Source of the DNA: Flavobacterium sp. JAD_PAG50586_2
Lineage (GTDB): Bacteria; Bacteroidota; Bacteroidia; Flavobacteriales; Flavobacteriaceae
DNA length: 64,000 nucleotides
Reading direction: 5' to 3'
NCBI GenBank assembly: GCA_023213215.1
Contig: CP096136.1
Span: 310,001-374,000, forward strand
A program made the translations under genes and the position numbers. The notes beneath the pieces are model-generated. The model was not told the origin of the DNA, made no database searches, and worked only from the letters and a program-made list of their open reading frames with translations. Numbering within the stretch: position 1 is the first letter of the stretch; every line of letters begins with the position of its first letter. Shown in pieces: positions 1-12,000 of this stretch.

Positions 1-3000
1 ATCCGATGGCAGGAGGTGTCCGTTGTACGTTCCGTCCCAACCTGCTCCTTTAGAGCTGATCTGTTTGAGAAGCTTCCCGTAACGGTCAAAGATGAAGATC
101 TTAGCCGAAAGCTGACCCTGCAGTCCCCAGATGTTCCACGTATCGTGTATACCATCCCCGTTCGGAGTGAAATAATGAGGATAATCGATGATGTTTACAT
201 TCCCGATAATCAGTTCCTCACAGCTGTAGGCAATACCACCCTCGGTATCCCACACATGGATGGTGTGCTCCACGCCGATGCTGACGTTCTCAAACACATT
301 ACTGGTCTGCCTCGGTCCGTCATCAAGGCTGTATTCATACGTTCCGTATCCTTCAACCGTTACCGTAATGATCTGTTGGTTACTGAACGCATTGGTTACC
401 GTATACCCAATCGTACCTGACGGTATAACCGCAGGTCCTGACTGTATCACATCAAAAGGTGCCGATGTCGTATCACATCCCAATGCACTGATGCTTGTTA
501 CATGTACCGTATAGCTTCTCGTAGCTCCTCCTGCCGCAGCAGTATCCACCGTATAGGTCGGACCGCTGCCGATGACCGTTGTCGGGCTCGCGGCCTCAAA
601 CCACTCAAAGGTATAATCCGCCGTATTGGTAATACCGCTGTTCAGTGTCAGTGGCCGTATCACAGCTCCCGTTACAAAGTCAACACAGATGGTAGTCACT
701 CCGTTTGGCGTGTTTATGATAGGATTCGGATATCGCTCCACATTTATTACAATGGCCGCCAGGGCATAGCAGTATGGCGTAATGCTGTTACTGCTGTTCT
801 CTACCTTAACCCAGATCGTATCGGTATCTGGATCGGTGATATAGGCCAATTCCTCTGCTGCCGTCAGCGGGTTGGTACCGGCATCGGCATCGGCCTGGGT
901 CCTGTAATAGCTCACAAGGAACACAGCCGGGTTCTGCCCGTTTAATATCGCTGTCTCGAACTGCGTCAGGTCAATCTCATATACACCGTCGTAAGGATCG
1001 GCATAGGTATCACAGGTCTCAAAAGGCGGTGGGCTGGTGGCCGTAGCATAAGCCTCCACGGCAAGGGTCAGTACCCCTGTCGCATTCACACAGCCCGTGG
1101 CATTGTTCACCACACGGATGTAGATATTCTGGGTTGTTGGTGTTACATTAGGATAAGGTGATACCAAAGGCGCTGTACCTGAAGCGGCATTGCCCGGTGT
1201 CAGGTGGTAAGTTATCGTATAGTCTGCCGGCTGCTGGTTGGTGGTGGCCGTTCCAAGTATAAGCGGTGCCAGTATCGGATTGGCCAGGTCAAACAGTGCC
1301 AGTCCGTCGGCATTGTCATCACACATCCTGTAAGGAGCCAGTGGCTGTATAACCGTCGGCAGCGGATTAACCGTCAGGGCCTGCTCCACCAAAACATAAC
1401 AGTGGTTGCCCAGATAATCCACACGGTTGTTCTCCACACGGATCCATACATTGCTGCCCACAAGGGCACCATTGGCCGGTATCAGTTCATTGACGTTATT
1501 TTCGGCATCAGCCTGCGTACGGAAGTAATGGAAGGTAAGATTGGGATCACCATTTCGGATATAGGCTTCGTTGACCGTCAGATCAAACAGCTCCAGCATA
1601 TCCCCGGGATTATTATCATCGCATTTAGGGGCCAGTGCCGGTGGGTTGGTACGAGGTGTCGGTATCGGAAGCACACGGATATCAAGGGTCGTGATGCTCT
1701 TACAGCCGTCGGCCGTTGTCACTACAACGCCAAGGGTCTGTACCGGTGGAGTTTGAATTAGGTAAGCTGTTGGTGTTGTAATGATATTGGTATTGTTCTG
1801 GGCATCTAAAAGGCTTGGAAAATAGTCAACTGCAAAACCTGTTCCCTGATTGATTTCCGTGTTTTTTATCGTTAAGTCAAATACAAACAATTGATCATTT
1901 GGCACAGCATCATCATCACATACGCTCAATGGCGTTGGGAAGGTAAGCAGTAAGGGTTTGTTTATCTTTAGCCTAAACGAGCCTACATTATAACATTCCG
2001 TTACATTGTTCTCAACCCTAACCCATATAACTTCATTATTGGATCCAATATAATTGGTATCCGGAATGATCGCACCGGTTGGTACCTCTGCATTAAGCTG
2101 GCTGGTATAATACGTTACGGTATAGCTTGCGGCAGGTAGTGGCTGCAGGGCAAGGACATCAGCTGTCTGTTGGGTCAGATCCACGGAAGTGACAGCATTC
2201 TGAGGGTTGCTGTCATCATCGCATAAAACAATATCATTCAGGGCTATCGGAGCTATTGGGCTTGGATTCACATTCAATTCAACAGGCGTAATACTAACGC
2301 AATGTGTATTGATATCCTCTGCCCTTACATACAGTATCTGAACAAAGGCAATAATATTGTCATAAGCCGATGGATTTGGAATAGTGGTGCCATTATTCTG
2401 AGCATCCACAATGGTTTCATGGAAACTCAGTGCATACGTTGTAATCCCGTTTAATAAACCTGGTATCAAAGTCGTTAAATCAAAAGTAGTGTATCCATCC
2501 TGGTTATCATCGCAAAGCGTGTACGGTTGAGTAGGCGGAGTCAATGTTGGTAAAGGTTCTACCCTGATATCCATAGTGGAGATTACAAAACAGCCCGTCG
2601 CATGGTTGGTGATAATGATACCTATGGTCTGTACATACTGGATGGCGTTTTCATACATCAGGTTGGTAATCTCATTGGTGCGGTTCTGCGCATCGCCAAG
2701 GCTCGGCCAGAACGTTACATCCATACCCAGCTGTCCTAAAAGAATATCGTTTATCTTACTGCCCAGGTCAAAAATCTCGTAACCGATACTCCCCTGGTCG
2801 GTATCACAAAGCGAATACTGGGGATAGTTCGGCTGAAGCGAGTTCGGTAATGGATTGACAACCAGGTTCAGCGTTACGATATCAAAACAGCCCGTAGCCG
2901 TCGTCTCCACTCTTACGTAAAGTGTGGTATTCCCGCTAAGGTAATTGGTTATTCCGGCAATCGCATTGGACGGAGCCTGGGCATCCGGTAAGTTGGTGTA

Positions 3001-6000
3001 GAAGGTCACGGTAGTCAGTGCAGGGTTGATAGAACCCAGTATCTCAGGAATCCTCGTGGTCAGGTCAAAGGCCTCAACACCCGCAGGGGCGGAATAATCA
3101 CACAGTTCATAGTCCGCTGGCTCGGTAGCCTCAGGCGTTGGGTTGACAACTAATTGCAAGGTTAAAATCTGAAAACAGGGTGAAGCCAATGGGGCTACTC
3201 TTATATAAATTGTCTGCAGCCACGGATTGATATTGTCATAACTTACCGGGTTTAGGACGGTTGTTCCCCCTATCGTGGCATCTGCTAATGTTTCGTGAAA
3301 GCTCACTGTATAATTTGGATTTCCTCCTGTAATTCCATTAATAACTTGTGTCAAATTGAAAGTTACAAACCCATCATTACTCGAATCACAGGCTTGTAAT
3401 GGTGGCGGATTAATAAAAATAATACTAGCCAAATATGGATTATTCGTAAAACTTCCCGAAGCAGCTGAAGTACAGCCTCCATTAGATGCAGTTACCGTAT
3501 AAGCAGTCCCCAAAACAGCTCCTGTTATGGTTCCTCCTGCTCCAGCAACGGGTCCGGTTGGAGAGAAAGTATAGGTATTTGCAGGATTATAATTGGTAAT
3601 AGTTGTAAAACCGTCTGCAGTACAAGTTGGCGGTGTTGTAGATAATGTCGGAACTAAAGGCGTAGGCAGTTGAGCCAAATTAGTAAATGCCAAAGACGAC
3701 GCTGAAGTACAGCCACCATTAGACGCAGTAATTGTATAGGCAGTTCCCAAAACCGCTGCTGTTATGGTTCCACCAGCACCGACAACCGGTCCGGTTGGCG
3801 AGAAAGTATAGGTATGGGCAGGATTATAATTGGTGATAGCTGTAAAACCGTCTGCGGTACAAGTTGGCGGTGTTGTAGATAATGTCGGAACTAAAGGTGT
3901 AGGCAGTTGGGCTAAATTAGTAAATGCTAAGGACGACGCTGAAGTACATCCACCATTAGACGCAGTTATTGTATAGGCAGTTCCCAAAACCGCTCCTGTT
4001 ATGGTTCCTCCTGCTCCAGCAACGGATCCGGTTGGCAAAAAAGTATAAGTATTTGCAGGATTATAATTGGTAATGGTTGTAAATCCATCCGCAGTACAAG
4101 TTGGCGGAGTTGTAGATAATGTCGGAAGCAAAGGCGTAGGCAGTTGGGCCAAATTAGTAAATGCTAAGGACGAAGCTGAAGTACAGCCACCATTAGACGC
4201 AGTAATTGTATAGGCAGTTCCCAAAACCGCTCCTGTTATGGTTCCTCCTGCTCCAGCAACGGGTCCGGTTGGCGAGAAAGTATAGGTATGGGCAGGATTA
4301 TAATTGGTGATAGTTGTAAAACCGTCTGCGGTACAACTTGGCGGTGTTGTAGATAATGTCGGAACTAAAGGCGTAGGCAGTTGGGCTAAATTAGTAAATG
4401 CTAAGGACGACGCTGAAGTACATCCACCATTAGACGCAGTTATTGTATAGGCAGTTCCCAAAACCGCTCCTGTTATGGTTCCACCAGCACCTGCAACGGG
4501 TCCGGTTGGAGAGAAAGTATAAGTATTTGCAGGATTATAATTGGTAATGGTTGTAAATCCATCCGCAGTACAAGTTGGCGGTGTTGTAGATAGTGTTGGA
4601 ACTAAAGGTGTAGGCAGTTGAGCCAAATTAGTAAATGCTAAGGACGAAGCTGAAGTACAGCCCCCATTAGACGCAGTTATTGTATAAGCAGTTCCCAAAA
4701 CCGCACCTGTTATACTTCCACCTGCACCAGCAACAGGTCCGGTTGGAGAGAAAGTATAGGTATTGGCTGCATTATAATTGGTAATGGTTGTAAAACCGTC
4801 TGCAGTACAAGTTGGCGGTGTTGTAGATAATGTCGGAACTAAAGGCGTAGGCAGTTGAGCCAAATTAGTAAATGCCAAAGACGAAGCTGAAGTACAGCCT
4901 CCATTAGATGCAGTTACCGTATAAGCAGTTCCCAAAACCGCACCTGTTATAGTTCCTCCAGCTCCAGCAACGGGTCCGGTTGGCGAGAAAGTATAAGTAT
5001 TTGCAGGATTATAATTGGTAATGGTTGTAAATCCATCCGCAGTACAAGTTGGCGGAGTTGTAGTCAGTATCGGAACCAAAGGCGTAGGCAATTGAGCCAG
5101 ATTAATAAACGGTGCCGATGAAGCTGAACTACAGCCTCCATTGGATGCTGTTACGGTATACCCAGTTCCCAAAACCGCTCCTGTTATGGTTCCACCAGCA
5201 CCGGCAACCGGTCCGGATGGAGAGAAAGTATAGGTATTGGATGCATTGTAATTGGTAATGGTTGTAAACCCATCTGCAGTACAGCTTGGTAATCCTGTAG
5301 ATAGTGCAGGCACTGTCGGTATAGGCAGTTGTACCAGGTTAGTAAACGGTGCCGACGACGCTGAAGTACAGCCTCCATTGGATGCCGTCACTGTATACAC
5401 AGTTCCCAAAACCGCACCTGTTATGATTCCACCAGCACCTGCAACGGGTCCGGTTGGAGAGAAAGTATAAGTATTTGCAGGATTATAATTGGTAATGGTT
5501 GTAAATCCATCCGCAGTACAAGTTGGCGGAGTTGTAGTCAGTATCGGAACTAAAGGCGTAGGCAATTGAGCCAGATTAGTAAACGGTGCCGATGAAGCTG
5601 AACTACAGCCTCCATTGGATGCTGTTACGGTATAAGCAGTTCCCAAAACCGCACCTGTTATAGTTCCTCCAGCTCCAGCAACGGGTCCGGTTGGCGAGAA
5701 AGTATAGGTATGGGCAGGATTATGATTGGTGATAGTTGTAAAACCGTCTGCGGTACAAGTTGGCGGTGTTGTAGATAATGTCGGAACTAAAGGTGTAGGC
5801 AGTTGGGCTAAATTAGTAAATGCTAAGGACGACGCTGAAGTACATCCACCATTAGACGCAGTTATTGTATAGGCAGTTCCCAAAACCGCTCCTGTTATGG
5901 TTCCACCAGCACCTGCAACGGGTCCGGTTGGAGAGAAAGTATAAGTATTTGCAGGATTATAATTGGTAATGGTTGTAAATCCATCCGCAGTACAAGTTGG

Positions 6001-9000
6001 CGGAGTTGTAGATAATGTCGGAACCAAAGGCGTAGGCAGTTGGGCCAAATTAGTAAATGCTAAGGACGACGCTGAAGTACAGCCACCATTAGACGCAGTA
6101 ATTGTATAGGCAGTTCCCAAAACCGCTCCTGTTATGGTTCCACCAGCACCGGCAACCGGTCCGGTTGGCGAGAAAGTATAGGTATTGGATGCATTGTAAT
6201 TAGTAATGGTTGTAAACCCATTTGCCAAACAAGTAGGTGCCGTTGTAGATAGTGTCGGAACTAAAGGTGTAGGCAGTTGGGCTAAATTAGTAAATGCTAA
6301 GGACGACGCTGAAGTACATCCACCATTAGACGCAGTTATTGTATAGGCAGTTCCCAAAACCGCTCCTGTTATGGTTCCTCCTGCTCCAGCAACGGGTCCG
6401 GTTGGCAAAAAAGTATAAGTATTTGCAGGATTATAATTGGTAATGGTTGTAAATCCATCCGCAGTACAAGTTGGCGGAGTTGTAGTCAGTATCGGAACTA
6501 AAGGCGTAGGCAATTGAGCCAGATTAGTAAACGGTGCCGATGAAGCTGAACTACAGCCTCCATTGGATGCTGTTACGGTATAAGCAGTTCCCAAAACCGC
6601 ACCTGTTATAGTTCCTCCAGCTCCAGCAACGGGTCCGGTTGGCGAGAAAGTATAGGTATGGGCAGGATTATGATTGGTGATAGTTGTAAAACCGTCTGCG
6701 GTACAAGTTGGCGGTGTTGTAGATAATGTCGGAACTAAAGGTGTAGGCAGTTGGGCTAAATTAGTAAATGCTAAGGACGACGCTGAAGTACATCCACCAT
6801 TAGACGCAGTTATTGTATAGGCAGTTCCCAAAACCGCTCCTGTTATGGTTCCACCAGCACCTGCAACGGGTCCGGTTGGAGAGAAAGTATAAGTATTTGC
6901 AGGATTATAATTGGTAATGGTTGTAAATCCATCCGCAGTACAAGTTGGCGGAGTTGTAGATAGTGTCGGAACCAAAGGCGTAGGCAGTTGGGCCAAATTA
7001 GTAAATGCTAAGGACGACGCTGAAGTACAGCCCCCGCTAGATGCACTCACTGTATAGGCAGTTCCCAAAACCGCACCTGTTATGGTTCCACCAGCACCGG
7101 CAACCGGTCCGGATGGAGAGAAAGTATAGGTATTGGATGCATTGTAATTGGTAATGGTTGTAAATCCATTTGCCAAACAAGTAGGTGCCGTTGTAGATAG
7201 TGTCGGAACTAAAGGTGTAGGCAGTTGAGCCAGATTAGTAAATGATGCCGAAGTTCCCGGGCATCCGTTAGAAACGGATACGGAATAATTTGTTCCAACA
7301 ATAGCTCCTGTTATAATACCTCCTGTACCAACCGTTGGTCCTGTAGGGGAGAAAGTATAAGTATTTGAAGCGCTATAGTTGGTAATAGTTGTAAATCCAT
7401 TTGCCAAACAAGTTGGAGGTGTTGTAGATAAAGTTGGCGGATTATTTGCTGCATTTACCTGTAGCTGGGCAGCGTAAGTAACTATAGTACCTGAAGGCGA
7501 GGTGATCTGGCAATAATATTGATTATTGTTAAACGTTGCGGGAACTAAGTTTAAAGTCAATGTACTTGTCATAGCTCCACTGTAATTAGCAGAATTTACT
7601 ACATTAATCCAGTTACCAGTTCCGCTCTGTACTTTCCACTGAAAAGTATAACCCGAAGGATTTGCCAGTGTTACTGAAAAAGTAGTTGTACCGTTTTCAC
7701 AAATAATCCTTGATGTAGGCTGGGCATTGATACCCGACAAAGGATTGGGAGGCGTTACGGTATGAACACCAAGATCGGAACAATCCTCAGTTCCGGTCAG
7801 TGTCCAATCGTTAATATTGAAAACAGGCTGAGGGCCAATCGCATTTGGATTCCTTGTTATTGAATATCCGGGCTGGGCAGTAATGATAGCCTGCGAAATT
7901 TCTACGGTGTCAATAATAACAGAGTTGTGAACCAATTCAAACTGATCATTGGAATTGAAACCGCCAGAAGGATAAGTTTGTCCATAAGTCAAGCCTGTGC
8001 AGGGAACTGGAGTAGTTCCAACATTGATAAGGAATACCGCACCTGGAGGTATACTACCGGTAAGATTTAATGTATAAGTTGATGGCCCGCCAATATTACC
8101 ATACCTAACGATACTGTATCCTGACAAATTAATAGTAGAGGCTGTTCCATTATATATCTCAATAACTCCCCCACTTCCTGCCTGTGCATCATAAATTTCG
8201 GAAATATAAAGATCAGTCGCGTATACAATATTCGGTGTGGTCACTATAACAGTAAATGAACCCGCAGAAAATCCTTCGCAGCCATTGGTTACCACGCTTA
8301 TATTCCCTGATGTATTTCCCGCCGGAATATAGGCTTTGATGAGAGTGTCTGAAACTACCGTAAAACTGGTTGCAGGGATTCCATTAAAATTTACAGCCGA
8401 TGTACCCGATCCAGCCTGAAAACCACTTCCGTTAATAGTAACAAGTGTATTTTGTGGCCCTGACGTTGGAGAAAAAGAAGTGATTGTAGCGGCAGTGCAA
8501 TTAGGTGTTACTGTACCAAAAAGCGTAAAATCATCTAGTCGGTAAGTTCCGTTTCCTGTTTGCCCACTTAACGAAATAACAACCGTAATAGTCCCTGTCA
8601 ATCCGGATATGGCATTTGCTACAGCAGTATTTCCTAATGCAGCACCTACCGCAGCAGTGGTGCCTGATCCAACATTAATGCCATTGATTGTCATTGTCCA
8701 GTTTTGAGGACCTAGAGCACTCCTTACTGTCCAAAAATCAAAAGAAGTGATGTCCACCTGATAATTTGCTGCCACATTAAATGTAAGGGTAATAGTTGCA
8801 GGAGCTGCCGTTGTTAACCTAATTGCTTCTCCTGTTGCGCCTGCGTTGCTTGTCCATGCACCAACACTATTTGTCCATGAAGAGCCTGACAAATGTGAAT
8901 CAAATGTTGTTGGTGCAACTGTATAAGGATGCGTACTTATAGCTGTTGTTCCGAAATTATGATAATAAATCTGTGCCTCTGCATAAAATCCGCTCATTAC

Positions 9001-9063
9001 AACAGAAATTATCAAAAGACAGGATCTAATCTTCCTGGTCAAAAGAGTATTTAAAATATGCAT
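1..9063 (-). CDS. Giant T9SS type B sorting-domain repeat protein (3' end outside window)
   Basis: The frame is open from the ATG at 9063 to the window edge, about 3021 codons. I checked sample lines across it and found no stop. The N-terminus has a signal peptide ending in AEAQ near residue 31. It is followed by a beta-sandwich region, an IPT/TIG-like stretch (GPQNTLVTINGSGF), a lamin-tail-like stretch (ATDLYISEIYDAQ) and an Ig-like stretch. Sixteen near-identical 79-residue repeats follow. After them come about ten domains of roughly 100 residues with CDD/FDLT motifs, typical of gliding-associated adhesins. The last residues visible (FTPNGDGIHDTWNIWGLQ, then FDRYGKLLKQ and GWDGTYNG) are the CHU_C/type B sorting domain, so only some tens of residues lie outside. 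The start is 36 bp after the neighbouring upstream gene, so the two are probably one operon. Role as a surface adhesin or gliding-related protein is inferred from the family. Confidence 0.9.
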   Translation of the reverse strand, partial: MHILNTLLTRKIRSCLLIISVVMSGFYAEAQIYYHNFGTTAISTHPYTVAPTTFDSHLSGSSWTNSVGAWTSNAGATGEAIRLTTAAPATITLTFNVAANYQVDITSFDFWTVRSALGPQNWTMTINGINVGSGTTAAVGAALGNTAVANAISGLTGTITVVISLSGQTGNGTYRLDDFTLFGTVTPNCTAATITSFSPTSGPQNTLVTINGSGFQAGSGTSAVNFNGIPATSFTVVSDTLIKAYIPAGNTSGNISVVTNGCEGFSAGSFTVIVTTPNIVYATDLYISEIYDAQAGSGGVIEIYNGTASTINLSGYSIVRYGNIGGPSTYTLNLTGSIPPGAVFLINVGTTPVPCTGLTYGQTYPSGGFNSNDQFELVHNSVIIDTVEISQAIITAQPGYSITRNPNAIGPQPVFNINDWTLTGTEDCSDLGVHTVTPPNPLSGINAQPTSRIICENGTTTFSVTLANPSGYTFQWKVQSGTGNWINVVNSANYSGAMTSTLTLNLVPATFNNNQYYCQITSPSGTIVTYAAQLQVNAANNPPTLSTTPPTCLANGFTTITNYSASNTYTFSPTGPTVGTGGIITGAIVGTNYSVSVSNGCPGTSASFTNLAQLPTPLVPTLSTTAPTCLANGFTTITNYNASNTYTFSPSGPVAGAGGTITGAVLGTAYTVSASSGGCTSASSLAFTNLAQLPTPLVPTLSTTPPTCTADGFTTITNYNPANTYTFSPTGPVAGAGGTITGAVLGTAYTITASNGGCTSASSLAFTNLAQLPTPLVPTLSTTPPTCTADGFTTITNHNPAHTYTFSPTGPVAGAGGTITGAVLGTAYTVTASNGGCSSASSAPFTNLAQLPTPLVPILTTTPPTCTADGFTTITNYNPANTYTFLPTGPVAGAGGTITGAVLGTAYTITASNGGCTSASSLAFTNLAQLPTPLVPTLSTTAPTCLANGFTTITNYNASNTYTFSPTGPVAGAGGTITGAVLGTAYTITASNGGCTSASSLAFTNLAQLPTPLVPTLSTTPPTCTADGFTTITNYNPANTYTFSPTGPVAGAGGTITGAVLGTAYTITASNGGCTSASSLAFTNLAQLPTPLVPTLSTTPPTCTADGFTTITNHNPAHTYTFSPTGPVAGAGGTITGAVLGTAYTVTASNGGCSSASSAPFTNLAQLPTPLVPILTTTPPTCTADGFTTITNYNPANTYTFSPTGPVAGAGGIITGAVLGTVYTVTASNGGCTSASSAPFTNLVQLPIPTVPALSTGLPSCTADGFTTITNYNASNTYTFSPSGPVAGAGGTITGAVLGTGYTVTASNGGCSSASSAPFINLAQLPTPLVPILTTTPPTCTADGFTTITNYNPANTYTFSPTGPVAGAGGTITGAVLGTAYTVTASNGGCTSASSLAFTNLAQLPTPLVPTLSTTPPTCTADGFTTITNYNAANTYTFSPTGPVAGAGGSITGAVLGTAYTITASNGGCTSASSLAFTNLAQLPTPLVPTLSTTPPTCTADGFTTITNYNPANTYTFSPTGPVAGAGGTITGAVLGTAYTITASNGGCTSASSLAFTNLAQLPTPLVPTLSTTPPSCTADGFTTITNYNPAHTYTFSPTGPVAGAGGTITGAVLGTAYTITASNGGCTSASSLAFTNLAQLPTPLLPTLSTTPPTCTADGFTTITNYNPANTYTFLPTGSVAGAGGTITGAVLGTAYTITASNGGCTSASSLAFTNLAQLPTPLVPTLSTTPPTCTADGFTAITNYNPAHTYTFSPTGPVVGAGGTITAAVLGTAYTITASNGGCTSASSLAFTNLAQLPTPLVPTLSTTPPTCTADGFTTITNYNPANTYTFSPTGPVAGAGGTITGAVLGTAYTVTASNGGCTSAASGSFTNNPYLASIIFINPPPLQACDSSNDGFVTFNLTQVINGITGGNPNYTVSFHETLADATIGGTTVLNPVSYDNINPWLQTIYIRVAPLASPCFQILTLQLVVNPTPEATEPADYELCDYSAPAGVEAFDLTTRIPEILGSINPALTTVTFYTNLPDAQAPSNAIAGITNYLSGNTTLYVRVETTATGCFDIVTLNLVVNPLPNSLQPNYPQYSLCDTDQGSIGYEIFDLGSKINDILLGQLGMDVTFWPSLGDAQNRTNEITNLMYENAIQYVQTIGIIITNHATGCFVISTMDIRVEPLPTLTPPTQPYTLCDDNQDGYTTFDLTTLIPGLLNGITTYALSFHETIVDAQNNGTTIPNPSAYDNIIAFVQILYVRAEDINTHCVSITPVELNVNPSPIAPIALNDIVLCDDDSNPQNAVTSVDLTQQTADVLALQPLPAASYTVTYYTSQLNAEVPTGAIIPDTNYIGSNNEVIWVRVENNVTECYNVGSFRLKINKPLLLTFPTPLSVCDDDAVPNDQLFVFDLTIKNTEINQGTGFAVDYFPSLLDAQNNTNIITTPTAYLIQTPPVQTLGVVVTTADGCKSITTLDIRVLPIPTPRTNPPALAPKCDDNNPGDMLELFDLTVNEAYIRNGDPNLTFHYFRTQADAENNVNELIPANGALVGSNVWIRVENNRVDYLGNHCYVLVEQALTVNPLPTVIQPLAPYRMCDDNADGLALFDLANPILAPLILGTATTNQQPADYTITYHLTPGNAASGTAPLVSPYPNVTPTTQNIYIRVVNNATGCVNATGVLTLAVEAYATATSPPPFETCDTYADPYDGVYEIDLTQFETAILNGQNPAVFLVSYYRTQADADAGTNPLTAAEELAYITDPDTDTIWVKVENSSNSITPYCYALAAIVINVERYPNPIINTPNGVTTICVDFVTGAVIRPLTLNSGITNTADYTFEWFEAASPTTVIGSGPTYTVDTAAAGGATRSYTVHVTSISALGCDTTSAPFDVIQSGPAVIPSGTIGYTVTNAFSNQQIITVTVEGYGTYEYSLDDGPRQTSNVFENVSIGVEHTIHVWDTEGGIAYSCEELIIGNVNIIDYPHYFTPNGDGIHDTWNIWGLQGQLSAKIFIFDRYGKLLKQISSKGAGWDGTYNGHLLPSD
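3464..7255 (-). repeat. 16 tandem 237-bp coding repeats (79 aa each)
   Basis: The motif GCTGAA(G/C)TACA recurs at 3464, 3701, 3938 and then every 237 bp to 7019 on the plus strand. The translated unit contains TCTADGFTTITNYNPANTYTF and ends TNLAQLPTPLVP. A seventeenth, diverged copy follows to about 7440. Several copies are almost base-identical, and variants such as LANGF for TADGF recur in non-adjacent copies, which indicates recent duplication and gene conversion. Confidence 0.9.
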
Positions 9064-9099
9064 AATTCTTTTATTTGTGGGTGTGGGTGGGTTGCTTTG

Positions 9100-12000
9100 T
9101 TAATTCGACCTATTAATATAAATCCAGCCGGTTATCGATTTGCCATCATCCTTAGCAATTACATAATAATAGGTTGCATCGGGTAATTCCTGTCCGCTGT
9201 CAGACAGCCCCGACCACTCATTAATATAATTCCTTCGGCTATAGACTTCTATTCCATATCGGTTATAAATCTTAAGTTCCTTTACGTTCAGTCCGCTAAG
9301 GTCAAAGACATCATTCAGTCCATCGTTATTTGCTGAAATTCCATTTTGAATAGTACAGAAAATCCCATCAACAGTAGTAAATCTAGTTCCCGAACATCCA
9401 GACAGATTTGTCACTATCAAGGTAAAGGTCGCAGGGAAAACTATTGAGCCACTTGCTGCCAATTCTGTTATATTTAAGGTGCTTTCTGTTCCCACTATTG
9501 TTCCCTGGCTATTATGCCATTCAAAATTTGTGTCCTGATCGAATGAATCAGCCAGGGCTATTGCTTCAAGGATGTATTCATTATTAATACATCTTCCACT
9601 AATTCCAAAATCTATCTGGTTTATTATTGTTGTTAAAGTGAATGAGGTACCACATTGTCCCGGATCCGGTGTAAAGATATAGTTACCGCCTGCAGTGGTA
9701 CTGATGATTGAAGGTGACCAGGTTCCGGTAATTCCATTTGGAGAAGTGGTATTCAGTGTCGGTGGTGTAGCAGTGGCGCATAATGTCAGAGGTGTCGTGA
9801 AATCAGGCGTGATGCTGTTGGTGATATCTACATGAAGCGTAAAAGGCACTGCACACTGTCCCGCATTGGGCGTAAACATATAATCACCACTTGCAGTTGT
9901 ACTGATTGTTGCCGGAGACCAGGTTCCTGTAATTCCGTTTGGCGAGGTGGTATTCAGTGCAGGTGGTGTAGCCGTAGCACACAATGTCAATGGTGTCGTG
10001 AAATTAGGCGTGATGCTGTTGGTAATATTTACCTGAAGCGTAAAAGGAACTGCACACTGTCCCGCATTGGGTGTAAATACATAACTGCCACTGGCAGCCG
10101 TACTGATTGTTGCAGGAGACCAGGTTCCTGTAATTCCGTTTGGCGAGGTGGTATTCAGTGCAGGTGGTGTAGCCGTAGCACACAGTGTCAGCGGTGTAGT
10201 AAAGTTTGGCGTAATGCTGTTGCTAATATTTACCTGAAGCGTAAAAGGAACTGCACACTGTCCCGCATTGGGTGTAAATACATAACTGCCACTTGCAGCC
10301 GTACTGATTGTTGCAGGAGACCAGGTTCCTGTAATTCCGTTTGGCGAGGTGGTATTCAGTGCAGGTGGTGTAGCCGTAGCACACAGTGTCAGCGGTGTAG
10401 TAAAGTTTGGCGTGATACTGTTGGTTATATTTACCTGAAGCGTAAAAGGCACTGCACATTGTCCCGCATTGGGTGTAAATACATAATTGCCACTGGCAGC
10501 CGTACTGATTGTTGCGGGAGACCAGGTTCCGGTAATTCCATTTGGAGAAGTGGTATTCAGTGCCGGTGGTGTAGCCGTAGCACACAGTGTCAGCGGTGTA
10601 GTAAAGTTTGGCGTGATGCTGTTGCTAATATTTACCTGAAGCGTAAAAGGAACTGCACACTGTCCCGCATTGGGTGTAAATACATAACTGCCACTTGCAG
10701 CCGTACTGATTGTTGCGGGAGACCAGGTTCCTGTAATTCCGTTTGGCGAGGTGGTATTCAGTGCCGGTGGTGTAGCAGTTGTGCATAATGTCAGAGGTGT
10801 CGTGAAATTAGGCGTGATGCTGTTAGTGATATCTACATGAAGCGTAAAAGGTACGGCACATTGTCCTGCATTTGGCGTAAACACATAATTGCCACTTGCT
10901 GCCATACTGATCGCTGTCGGTGACCAGGTTCCTGTTATTCCATTTGGTGAGGTTGAATTCAGTGTTGGTGGTGTAGCAGTTGTGCATAATGTCAGAGGTG
11001 TCGTGAAATTAGGCGTGATGCTGTTGGTGATATCTACATGAAGCGTAAAAGGTACGGCACATTGTCCTGCATTTGGCGTAAACACATAATTGCCACTTGC
11101 TGCCATACTGATCGCTGTCGGTGACCAGGTTCCTGTTATTCCATTTGGAGAAGTGGTATTCAGTGTTGGTGGTGTAGCAGTTGTGCATAATGTCAGAGGT
11201 GTCGTGAAATTAGGCGTGATACTGTTGGTTATATTTACCTGAAGCGTAAAAGGCACTGCACATTGTCCGGTATTGGGTGTAAATACATAACTGCCACTTG
11301 CAGCCGTACTGATTGTTGCAGGAGTCCAGGTTCCTGTTATTCCATTTGGAGAAGTGGTATTCAGTGTTGGTGGTGTAGCAGTTGTGCATAATGTCAGAGG
11401 TGTCGTGAAATTAGGCGTGATGCTGTTAGTGATATCTACATGAAGCGTAAAAGGTACGGCACATTGTCCTGCATTTGGCGTAAACACATAATTGCCACTT
11501 GCTGCCATACTGATCGCTGTCGGTGACCAGGTTCCTGTTATTCCATTTGGTGAGGTTGAATTCAGTGTTGGTGGTGTAGCAGTTGCACACAAAGTCAATG
11601 GTGTAGTGAAGTTTGGCGTGATACTGTTGGTTATATTTACCTGAAGCGTAAAAGGCACTGCACATTGTCCGGTATTGGGTGTAAATACATAACTGCCACT
11701 TGCAGCCGTACTGATTGTTGCAGGAGTCCAGGTTCCTGTTATTCCATTTGGAGAAGTGGTATTCAGTGCCGGTGGTGTAGCCGTTGCACACAAAGTCAAT
11801 GGTGTAGTGAAGTTTGGCGTGATACTGTTGGTTATATTTACCTGAAGCGTAAAAGGCACTGCACATTGTCCGGTATTGGGTGTAAATACATAACTGCCAC
11901 TTGCAGCCGTACTGATTGTTGCAGGAGTCCAGGTTCCTGTTATTCCATTTGGAGAAGTGGTATTCAGTGCCGGTGGTGTAGCCGTTGCACACAATGTCAG

